Positions 48,133-59,400 of a DNA stretch of 64,000 bases are shown here, piece by piece. The first letter of the stretch is position 1, and every line of letters begins with the position of its first letter. Below the pieces are notes generated by a model. That model was not told the origin of the DNA, did not search any database, and worked only from the letters and a program-made list of their open reading frames with translations. The position numbers and the translations under genes were made by a program. This stretch comes from Bathymodiolus brooksi (taxonomy: Eukaryota > Mollusca > Bivalvia > Mytilida > Modiolidae): NCBI GenBank assembly GCA_963680875.1, contig OY804578.1, positions 101,089,689 to 101,153,688 of the forward strand, in the 5' to 3' direction.

Positions 48133-48490
48133 CACAGGCGCTCGTGGCACGGACCACCCCCCTTTTTCTAACTTTCTGTTTACAAATTTATTTTCAATAA
48201 AATTTCTTTATTTCTTTATTATTTCATCTCTTTTTCTTTATTTTAACTTGTTCGTGTCAATATTCATACAATCTTATGTTAACATCAAATTGCATGTGTC
48301 GACCCTATTATAGTATCTACACGTAGGGTCGACACATGCAATTTGATGTTAACATAAGATTGTATGAATATTGACACGAACAAGTTAAAATAAGGAAAAA
48401 GAGATGAAATAATAAAGAAATTTTATTGAAAATAAATTTGTAAACAGAAAGTTAGAAAAAGGGGGGTGGTCCGTGCCACGAGCGCCTGTG
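48133..48490. mobile_element. Fold-back MITE, hAT-like, with 8-bp target duplication
   Basis: 358 bp, almost entirely an inverted repeat: arms of about 170-175 bases separated by a loop of about 16 bases (48308-48323). The ends are CACAGGCGCTCGTGGC and its complement. Both sides are flanked by ACTAGTCC (48125-48132 and 48491-48498). The 8-bp duplication and the CAxAGGCG-type ends suggest the hAT superfamily. The arms differ by a few short indels. Confidence 0.82.
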
Positions 48491-48970
48491 ACTAGTCCAT
48501 GTATTTTTTTTCTTCTCTTCTCAGACGTCGTAATTAATTATTTCTGGCAATTTTGTTCCTGCCAAACAACAAGTGGTTCATAGACCCTGTATTATTTACT
48601 TGGAAAAGAATATTTATTGAACTGTCGTAAGATTTAATAATTTTTGAACCCAACTTGAAAGCAAAAGGCTCTGGGACATTCAATGGTATACAATGACATC
48701 TTATTAATTTCACATTGCTGCGTCAAACCAAATTCAATACCACAGCAATTCACGATTGTTTTGAAAGAAGACCCCGTCTACGTCTAGGTCATATTTGGTG
48801 CCAGGGCTCTACTTCATGGTACATGATTGGAATATCTGATTCACAAATGACCAAGGATATTTTCCACTTCCCGGTCCTCTCCTCGTTCATGACTTGTCAC
48901 CTGAGTTTGTATCTAGATTAACACGACGGGTGCCAATAGAGGAGCAGGAACTGCCTACCCTTCCGGAGCA

Positions 48971-49153
48971 ACTGGAGAGAACCACCGACCATGGGCAAGC
49001 AACTGGTAAACTTTATCACTGGCGGATGCGAGTCGAGTGCACCATTTTAGTAATTTACAAAGCCGGGCGCGAACCCACGCCGTATTGGTGATAGCCTTGT
49101 ACGAGTTGTTAGGTAATCAAACTACCTAACTCATTGAACCACCCGGGCGCGCG
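48971..49153 (-). mobile_element. SINE fragment with tRNA-like head
   Basis: The minus strand begins GGGTGGTTCAATGAGTTAGG (box A like) and has box B GGGTTCGCGCCC. It is related to the nested SINE at 28731-28950 but lacks the 3' tail. Confidence 0.7.
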
Positions 49154-49571
49154 CTTATTTAAATAAAAAATTATGATTTCCCAAAATACATGTATAATAC
49201 AGATTTATTGTGATGATGACGCATACATTTGGTATATTTGTTTAAAAGAACTTTAATGAAAATAAGTCAAGCCATGTTATACATTGAAACTACAAGATAT
49301 ATGGAACAAACTTTATTTGAACATAGAAATTGTTTATATTGAACTTCTACAGGAAACAAGTGAAATTACCACGATTGAAATAGCTTTATTTTATCTTGTC
49401 TATTGCAAGCACATCCCCGGCTTTATTGGGGAGGGGGTCTGTGTTGTTCATCTTTTTAGTTTTCAGTGTTGTGGTTTTTGTTTAACCTGTCTTCATTCTT
49501 TGTCTTGTGCCCGATGTTGCATGTTTCTCTTGATTTTTTTTAATTTCCCCTTCGGTTTTCTCTTACCTTTA

Positions 49572-50092
49572 TTATCTATAGTATTTTCTGTATTGTGTGC
49601 GGAACAATTTGTAGGTGCTAAAGCCCTCAACACTACGACTGACCGGTATATCAACAATCGATATTCGTTGATTGATTGGATAAAATTGTTTAATCACACA
49701 TACACCATAATATCTGTCATACCGTTGAGCACAAATATTTCGTCCTCTGCGAAAAACTCGAGCACGACCATCTGCATTCAAGAGAGTTATTTGGGACTTA
49801 TTGGAAAACAACATATAACTCCAATTACTCGCTAACACAATCGTGGCTGCATCGTCTCAAAAGATATTTGTCAGCGAATACAAGTTAGACCTCGATATAC
49901 ACGATGATATGCATTGTGCAGTCTCCTACGGTTTGTTTTTGCGCTGTCCCGTCTGTATTGAACAACAATTGTTGAGGCCGTCCCTGAAATTAACATGTCC
50001 GGTAAGTAGGACTGTCGCGTCTGAACGAGGTCAATCTCTTGTGTAAGCAGTATATTTAAACTAGTACAACGATAAACGTCTAGAAGCAACAA
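49572..50092 (-). pseudogene. Decayed Tc1/mariner-like transposase fragment
   Basis: The minus strand reads WSYMLFSNKSQITLLNADGR then ARVFRRGRNICAQRYDRYYG, which resembles the Tc1-family segment around the first catalytic Asp (typically FSDES, then a DGR-x-R-V-x-R-R-x-G stretch). Here the Asp is Asn and the next Glu is Lys. Upstream pieces (GTASTIV; RRRLHNAYHRVYRGL) look like the transposase DNA-binding region but are separated by stops and frame changes. Neither the second Asp nor the final Glu region is visible. It is inactive. Family assignment is from motif memory, not a search. Confidence 0.55.
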
Positions 50093-50744
50093 CCTTTGTG
50101 ACAGTTATGAAACCCATGTTTCCCTTGAACACACCACAATCTTGAGAAACACGTGAAATTATATTGATTTTCCTGCACATTTCTGATGAACTTGGTGTTT
50201 ACCGGTGCATAAACATTCTAATGACGTTACCAGTTTTTCATTATTGTGCACGGAAAAGTTTGCACGTGGTAAAATAGTCAAAACAAAGTCCAGAACCCAC
50301 AACTTTAATGCTGACCGATTTGTGAAATAATCGCTATTTATTAACTAACAATTGCATAGGCAGGTGTAAGTTTAAATTATTACAAAGAAATAATAAATAT
50401 ATATTTTCAAGAAAAAAATGTATCATGTCTTTTGTCCGCTGGCATAGATATAATTAATATCAATTGTAAACTATGTGAGTGATCTTAAGCCAACGAGTCA
50501 TATAACATCATATAAAGCAGAAATGTTATATGATAATAAAAGTGGAAGTGACGTCAAAAAAGACATTGATACATGCCGGTCTGTGACGACATATACGCAT
50601 AATCATCTGACCTAACCGATGTAGACGTAGGAAAAAAAACATGCACGTGAAGATATATAGGTTTGATGCATAATATTTAAATAGTGGGGCTGTTTTTTCT
50701 TCTTCAAATAAGTCTTTTTTTTTATTATTATTAAAAATTGTATA

Positions 50745-51007
50745 GGGGCCGTCGTGGTCGTGATCGTATGGAGGTTTGAATAACCAAAAACCTCGGCAAT
50801 CAGTGCCTATGACCACTAACATTGTGAGTTCGAATCCCGTTCATGGTGAGGTGTGCTTGATACAACATTGTGTGTTAAAGTTTGTCAGTGACTTGCGGCA
50901 TGTCGGTGGTTTTCTCCGGGTAGTTCGGTTTCTTCCACCAATAAAACTGACCGTCACTATATAACTGAAATATTGTTGAAAGTGGCGTTAAACACCATAA
51001 CCCCATA
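50745..51007 (+). mobile_element. SINE family a, full length
   Basis: The best-preserved copy: a tRNA-like head starting GGGCCGTCGTGGTCGTGATC, box B GAGTTCGAATCCC, body with GTCAGTGACTTGCGGCA and TTCCACCAATAAAACTGACC, tail TGAAATATTGTTGAAAGTGG followed by CGTTAAACACC. Confidence 0.82.
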
Positions 51008-51364
51008 CCTTATGCATTTTATCATATCTGTGAAGACCGTATGCTAATTCTTGAATTTTAAACTATTAATGTGTTATTGACTGTTTTTGTTGTTGACGTA
51101 GTTATAAGTGCCTTTCTTGTTCAACATAATAATAATTAACATTTGTCATATGAAATTTTTATTTAAATTTATCTGTATACCACCGAGGCGTTGAATTCGT
51201 TCCTTTTCAATTCCAATACAAGACGACTTGCACTAACTAAGCTCTTTACTTATACAATTTGTTTTATACAACATAGTATTCTGGGAAAAGATATTGAACT
51301 ATAGTAGTGACATAAATTCTTTTAAAAACATGATCTATATAAATATACAATGTAACTTTATATT

Positions 51365-51680
51365 GTACCTAGGATAGATAAGTGTCTCATATATATTTAG
51401 ACATTTTGATTGACATATAGGGTAGAATTGATGGGTGTTTAGGTAACCATTGGTTTAGGATAGATAAGTGTCTGATGTATATTTAGACATTTTGGTTGTC
51501 TTATAGGATAGAATGGCTGGGTACATAGGTAGCCACTAATCCAGAATAGATTAGGGTCAATATATATATTCAGACATTTTGGTTGTCTTATAGGATAAAA
51601 TGGCTGGGTACATAGGTAGCCACTATTCCAGGATAGGTAAGTGCCTGATGAATATTTAGACATTTTTCTTGCCTAATAAG
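51365..51680. repeat. ~85-90-bp tandem repeat, about 3.6 copies
   Basis: Repeated blocks are AGGATAGATAAGTGTCTGAT, ATATTTAGACATTTTGGTTG and GGCTGGGTACATAGGTAGCC. The first copy is the most diverged. Confidence 0.8.
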
Positions 51681-52109
51681 GTAGAATGGAAGTAAAGGTG
51701 TCCGTGGAATGCTCGTAGTATATTGTATTTTGCTTTCTTTCTGTTTTCATGTCTTGTTTATGAGATGTTTGTTTGTTTGATGGCGTTTAACGCCACTTTC
51801 AGCAATATTTCAGTTATATGGTGGCGAACTTGTTTATGAGACGTACATGGCCAACCAAAATCAAAAAGAGATACTAGTACAATGCATGAAATTTATTTAA
51901 TTTACTGTAAGATTGAAAATTTCAATGTTTTTTGTTGTTGCGTTGTTCATTGGAGGAATGCATGTATATCATGGTTGTATATAAACGTTAGAGAAAATCG
52001 AAAGGACAATCAAGAATGAGCAATCCAGAGAATGTGGCAATATTGGGCACAGAATACACATGATGAAGACAAACAAAACATAGAAAACTAAAAAGGATGA
52101 GCAATACAG

Positions 52110-52450
52110 ACCTCACCCCAAAAAATAAAGAAAGAAAAAAACGTGCCCGTGACAGAATGGGAGAGTGGGAGGAACAATCTGCCAAAAGAATCAGAGAGTG
52201 GAAGGAACAGCTTGTTCAATGAATCAGGGAATAGAAGGAACCGTTTGCCGAACCTATCATGGAGTGGGGTGGATATAGCCCAAGTTATCAGGGTATGGAG
52301 GAGCAGTTTGTCCAGAGAATCAGGCAGTGGACGGAACAGTTTACTACAAAGACAAGAATGGGATCACTAACAATTCTGAATATTTCTCTTGTTCTGATTT
52401 TAAATCTTTATTTCTTAACATGTAGAGTGCTATCAAGACACTTCGGAATC
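52110..52450 (+). pseudogene. Decayed coding-like stretch with EW-E/K-EQ repeats
   Basis: In one plus frame the sequence gives GEWEEQSAKRIREWKEQLVQ, then two in-frame stops, then GMEEQFVQRIRQWTEQF. The repeated R-I-R-x-W-x-E-Q pattern looks like a charged, helical repeat of about 11-12 residues. No gene is recognised; it may be a fragment of a transposon or host protein. A different frame is open for 75 codons but loses the pattern. Confidence 0.35.
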
Positions 52451-53139
52451 TAAGCATTGGGGAACCTGGGGGTATGTCTTTATAATATGACTGGTTATTT
52501 AATGTTCAACATTTCAGGTGTGTGCTATTTGTTGGGTTTATGGGTAGAGGAAACCAACATACTCAAGAGAATACCATAGATATTTTGGTATGTCATTAAC
52601 AACCATTCTTATGCAAGATTATAAGAGGCCCACTTTCCACTAGAAGGAGCCAAACTCACCAATCTCAGTTAGTGACAGGCATTGATTGGAAAAGAAGTAG
52701 ATGTTAAATTCATCGTCATGTCATCACGGCCATATACTAGAGTTATTTGGATTTATTATCATTTTCTACATTTGTTGCCAGGAATTTTGTAACTACCAAA
52801 CTTGTAGTAAAAAAAGCAAGTCTAGACAGGCATAACGGAATGACAGGTGAAACAGTCAGCCTTCAGTATGTCTGGAAACCTGAATCTTAACATTCGGGGT
52901 GTGTATCGGGCGCGAACCCAAATAAACATTAGAGAATACCGAAGGGGCAATCAAAAAAGGACAATACAGAGAAACTGGCAACATACGGTACACAAGACGA
53001 AGAAAAACAAAACAAAAACACAACACAGTGTGTGTTGGACACCACTATAGGCAAACAAAGACAAATAACGTAAATAAGACATGCTCATTCCTACAAACAA
53101 CGGGAGATTTAAGACAATCTGAACATAGTTTTTATGCGG

Positions 53140-53462
53140 AAATCGTAACGGACATCACAACACGGAACTCAGAACGTAAAGAAAAATAATAGGACAACAC
53201 AAAAACCTATGATGATGAGCAACATGAACCCCTCGAAAAAAACGAGGATGAACTCAGGTGCTCGCGAAAGGTAAGCAGTTCCCGCTTCTTATAAGAAACC
53301 CGCCGTGTTATTCATATATACAGTCAAATCCGATAAAAGTATTGTCAGTGATAGCGGAAAGAAAACATCTACGTAAAAAGTATAAGATCCATTGTCATTT
53401 GAGATATGGATATTTCGTAACGGCCAACCAGATTGTGATGACGACCTTAGAAATTTTGTAGC
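53140..53462 (+). repeat. Dispersed family A copy leading into the satellite
   Basis: It carries GATGAACTCAGGTGCTCGCG, GTAAGCAGTTCCCGCTTCTT and, at 53411-53462, GTAACGGCCAACCAG and on. The last part aligns without gaps to 21571-21622. A CAGTCAAATCCG MITE-like end lies inside at 53326. Confidence 0.7.
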
Positions 53463-56400
53463 GATTACATCAACCTAGGAGCAACGTAGCCTGGTTTGAG
53501 TAGCTTTATCGATTACATCAACCTAGGAGTAACGTAGCCTGGTTTGAGTAACTTTATTGATTACATCAACCTAGGAGTAACGTAGCCTGGTTTGAGTAAC
53601 TTTATCGATTACATCAACCTAGGAGTAACGTAGCCTGGTTTGAGTAACTTTATAGATTACATCAACCTAGGAGTAACGTAGCCTGGTTTGAGTAACTTTA
53701 TCGATTACATCAACCTAGGAGTAACGTAGCCTGGTTTGAGTAGCTTTATCGATTACATCAACCTAGGAGTAACGTAGCCTGGTTTGAGTAGCTTTATCGA
53801 TTACATCAACCTAGGAGTAACGTAGCCTGGTTTGAGTAGCTTTATCGATTACATCAACCTAGGAGTAACGTAGCCTGGTTTGAGTAACTTTATTGATTAC
53901 ATCAACCTAGGAGTAACGTAGCGTGGTTTGAGTAGCTTTATCGATTACATCAAACTAGGAGTAACGTAGCCTGGTTTGAGTAACTTTATTGATTACATCA
54001 ACATACGAGTAACGTAGCCTGGTTTGAGTAACTTTATTGATTACATCAACCTAGGAGTAACGTAGCCTGGTTTGAGTAACTTTATTGATTACATCAACCT
54101 AGGAGTAACGTAGCCTGGTTTGAGTAGCTTTATCGATTACATCAATCTAGGAGTAACGTAGCCTGGTTTGAGTAGCTTTATTGATTACATCAACCTAGGA
54201 GTAACGTAGCCTGGTTTGAGTAACTTTATTGATTACATCAACCTAGGAGTAACGTAGCCTGGTTTGAGTAACTTTATTGATTACATCAACCTAGGAGTAA
54301 CGTAGCCTGGTTTGAGTAACTTTATCGATTACATCAACCTAGGAGTAACGTAGCCTGGTTTGAGTAACTTTATAGATTACATCAACCTAGGAGTAACGTA
54401 GCCTGGTTTGAGTAACTTTATCGATTACATCAACCTAGGAGTAACGTAGCCTGGTTTGAGTAACTTTATCGATTACATCAACCTAGGAGTAACGTAGCCT
54501 GGTTTGAGTAACTTTATTGATTACATCAACCTAGGAGTAACGTTGCCTGGTTTGAGTAGCTATATCGATTACATCAACCTAGGAGTAACGTAGCCTGGTT
54601 TGAGTAACTTTATTGATTACATCAACCTAGGAGTAACGTAGCCTGGTTTGAGTAACTTTATAGATTACATCAACCTAGGAGTAACGTAGCCTGGTTTGAG
54701 TAGCTTTATCGATTACATCAACCTAGGAGTAACGTAGCCTGGTTTGAGTAACTTTATCGATTACATCAACCTAGGAGTAACGTAGCCTGGTTTGAGTAAC
54801 TTTATTGATTACATCAACCTAGGAGTAACGTAGCCTGGTTTGAGTAACTTTATTGATTACATCAACCTAGGAGTAACGTAGCCTGGTTTGAGTAACTTTA
54901 TTGATTACATCAACCTAGGAGTAACGTAGCCTGGTTTGAGTAACTTTATTGATTACATCAACCTAGGAGTAACGTAGCCTGGTTTGAGTAACTTTATAGA
55001 TTACATCAACCTAGGAGTAACGTAGCCTGGTTTGAGTAACTTTATAGATTACATCAACCTAGGAGTAACGTAGCCTGGTTTGAGTAACTTTATCGATTAC
55101 ATCAACCTAGGAGTAACGTAGCCTGGTTTGAGTAACTTTATCGATTACATCAACCTAGGAGTAACGTAGCCTGGTTTGAGTAGCTTTATCGATTACATCA
55201 ACCTAGGAGTAACGTAGCCTGGTTTGAGTAGCTTTATCGATTACATCAACCTAGGAGTAACGTAGCCTGGTTTGAGTAACTTTATCGATTACATCAACCT
55301 AGGAGTAACGTAGCCTGGTTTGAGTAACTTTATCGATTACATCAACCTAGGAGTAACGTAGCCTGGTTTGAGTAACTTTATCGATTACATCAACCTAGGA
55401 GTAACGTAGCCTGGTTTGAGTAACTTTATTGATTACATCAACCTAGGAGTAACGTAGCCTGGTTTGAGTAACTTTATCGATTACATCAACCTAGGAGTAA
55501 CGTAGCCTGGTTTGAGTAACTTTATAGATTACATCAACCTAGGAGTAACGTAGCCTGGTTTGAGTAACTTTATCGATTACATCAACCTAGGAGTAACGTA
55601 GCCTGGTTTGAGTAACTTTATTGATTACATCAACCTAGGAGTAACGTAGCCTGGTTTGAGTAACTTTATTGATTACATCAACCTAGGAGTAACGTTGCCT
55701 GGTTTGAGTAGCTTTATCGATTACATCAACCTAGGAGTAACGTAGCCTGGTTTGAGTAACTTTATTGATTACATCAACCTAGGAGTAACGTAGCCTGGTT
55801 TGAGTAACTTTATTGATTACATCAACCTAGGAGTAACGTAGCCTGGTTTGAGTAGCTTTATCGATTACATCAACCTAGGAGTAACGTAGCCTGGTTTGAG
55901 TAACTTTATTGATTACATCAACCTAGGAGTAACGTAGCCTGGTTTGAGTAACTTTATCGATTACATCAACCTAGGAGTAACGTAGCCTGGTTTGAGTAAC
56001 TTTATAGATTACATCAACCTAGGAGTAACGTAGCCTGGTTTGAGTAACTTTATCGATTACATCAACCTAGGAGTAACGTAGCCTGGTTTGAGTAGCTTTA
56101 TCGATTACATCAACCTAGGAGTAACGTAGCCTGGTTTGAGTAGCTTTATCGATTACATCAACCTAGGAGTAACGTAGCCTGGTTTGAGTAGCTTTATCGA
56201 TTACATCAACCTAGGAGTAACGTAGCCTGGTTTGAGTAGCTTTATCGATTACATCAACCTAGGAGTAACGTAGCCTGGTTTGAGTAGCTTTATCGATTAC
56301 ATCAACCTAGGAGTAACGTAGCCTGGTTTGAGTAACTTTATTGATTACATCAACCTAGGAGTAACGTAGCGTGGTTTGAGTAGCTTTATCGATTACATCA

Positions 56401-59400
56401 AACTAGGAGTAACGTAGCCTGGTTTGAGTAACTTTATTGATTACATCAACCTACGAGTAACGTAGCCTGGTTTGAGTAACTTTATTGATTACATCAACCT
56501 AGGAGTAACGTAGCCTGGTTTGAGTAACTTTATTGATTACATCAACCTAGGAGTAACGTAGCCTTGTTTGAGTAGCTTTATCGATTACATCAATCTAGGA
56601 GTAACGTAGCCTGGTTTGAGTAGCTTTATTGATTACATCAACCTAGGAGTAACGTAGCCTGGTTTGAGTAACTTTATTGATTACATCAACCTAGGAGTAA
56701 CGTAGCCTGGTTTGAGTAACTTTATTGATTACATCAACCTAGGAGTAACGTAGCCTGGTTTGAGTAACTTTATCGATTACATCAACCTAGGAGTAACGTA
56801 GCCTGGTTTGAGTAACTTTATAGATTACATCAACCTAGGAGTAACGTAGCCTGGTTTGAGTAACTTTATCGATTACATCAACCTAGGAGTAACGTAGCCT
56901 GGTTTGAGTAACTTTATCGATTACATCAACCTAGGAGTAACGTAGCCTGGTTTGAGTAACTTTATAGATTACATCAACCTAGGAGTAACGTAGCCTGGTT
57001 TGAGTAACTTTATAGATTACATCAACCTAGGAGTAACGTAGCCTGGTTTGAGTAACTTTATCGATTACATCAACCTAGGAGTAACGTAGCCTGGTTTGAG
57101 TAACTTTATCGATTACATCAACCTAGGAGTAACGTAGCCTGGTTTGAGTAACTTTATAGATTACATCAACCTAGGAGTAACGTAGCCTGGTTTGAGTAAC
57201 TTTATCGATTACATCAACCTAGGAGTAACGTAGCCTGGTTTGAGTAACTTTATCGATTACATCAACCTAGGAGTAACGTAGCCTGGTTTGAGTAGCTTTA
57301 TCGATTACATCAACCTAGGAGTAACGTAGCCTGGTTTGAGTAGCTTTATCGATTACATCAACCTAGGAGTAACGTAGCCTGGTTTGAGTAACTTTATCGA
57401 TTACATCAACCTAGGAGTAACGTAGCCTGGTTTGAGTAACTTTATCGATTACATCAATCTAGGAGTAACGTAGCCTGGTTTGAGTAGCTTTATCGATTAC
57501 ATCAACCTAGGAGTAACGTAGCCTGGTTTGAGTAGCTTTATCGATTACATCAACCTAGGAGTAACGTAGCCTGGTTTGAGTAACTTTATCGATTACATCA
57601 ACCTAGGAGTAACGTAGCCTGGTTTGAGTAACTTTATCGATTACATCAACCTAGGAGTAACGTAGCCTGGTTTGAGTAACTTTATCGAGTACATCAACCT
57701 AGGAGTAACGTAGCCTGGTTTGAGTAACTTTATTGATTACATCAACCTAGGAGTAACGTAGCCTGGTTTGAGTAACTTTATTGATTACATCAACCTAGGA
57801 GTAACGTAGCCTGGTTTGAGTAACTTTATTGATTACATCAACCTAGGAGTAACGTAGCCTGGTTTGAGTAACTTTATTGATTACATCAACCTAGGAGTAA
57901 CGTAGCCTGGTTTGAGTAACTTTATCGATTACATCAACCTAGGAGTAACGTAGCCTGGTTTGAGTAACTTTATAGATTACATCAACCTAAGAGTAACGTA
58001 GCCTGGTTTGAGTAACTTAATCGATTACATCAACCTAGGAGTAACGTAGCCTGGTTTGAGTAACTTTATAGATTACATCAACCTAGGAGTAACGTAGCCT
58101 GGTTTGAGTAACTTTATCGATTACATCAACCTAGGAGTAACGTAGCCTGGTTTGAGTAACTTTATAGATTACATCAACCTAGGAGTAACGTAGCCTGGTT
58201 TGAGTAACTTTATCGATTACATCAACCTAGGAGTAACGTAGCCTGGTTTGAGTAACTTTATCGATTACATCAACCTAGGAGTAACGTAGCCTGGTTTGAG
58301 TAACTTTATCGATTACATCAACCTAGGAGTAACGTAGCCTGGTTTGAGTAACTTTATCGATTACATCAACCTAGGAGTAACGTAGCCTGGTTTGAGTAAC
58401 TTTATAGATTACATCAACCTAGGAGTAACGTAGCCTGGTTTGAGTAGCTTTATCGATTACATCAACCTAGGAGTAACGTAGCCTGGTTTGAGTAACTTTA
58501 TTGATTACATCAACCTAGGAGTAACGTAGCCTGGTTTGAGTAACTTTATTGATTACATCAACCTAGGAGTAACGTAGCCTGGTTTGAGTAACTTTATAGA
58601 TTACATCAACCTAGGAGTAACGTAGCCTGGTTTGAGTAACTTTATAGATTACATCAACCTAGGAGTAACGTAGCCTGGTTTGAGTAACTTTATCGATTAC
58701 ATCAACCTAGGAGTAACGTAGCCTGGTTTGAGTAGCTTTATCGATTACATCAACCTAGGAGTAACGTAGCCTGGTTTGAGTAGCTTTATCGATTACATCA
58801 ACTTAGGAGTAACGTAGCCTGGTTTGAGTAGCTTTATCGATTACATCAACCTAGGAGTAACGTAGCCTGGTTTGAGTAACTTTATCGATTACATCAACCT
58901 AGGAGTAACGTAGCCTGGTTTGAGTAGCTTTATCGATTACATCAACCTAGGAGTAACGTAGCCTGGTTTGAGTAGCTTTATCGATTACATCAACCTAGGA
59001 GTAACGTAGCCTGGTTTGAGTAGCTTTATCGATTACATCAACCTAGGAGTAACGTAGCCTGGTTTGAGTAACTTTATTGATTACATCAACCTAGGAGTAA
59101 CGTAGCGTGGTTTGAGTAGCTTTATTGATTACATCAAACTAGGAGTAACGTAGCCTGGTTTGAGTAACTTTATTGATTACATCAACCTACGAGTAACGTA
59201 GCCTGGTTTGAGTAATTTTATTGATTACATCAACCTAGGAGTAACGTACCCTTGTTTGAGTAGCTTTATCGATTACATCAATCTAGGAGTAACGTAGCCT
59301 GGTTTGAGTAGCTTTATTGATTACATCAACCTAGGAGTAACGTAGCCTGGTTTGAGTAACTTTATTGATTACATCAACCTAGGAGTAACGTAGCCTGGTT

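Noticed and set aside
49284..49835. 183-codon plus-strand open frame
   Set aside because: It spans family A repeat and the antisense of the transposase relic; no domain is recognised.
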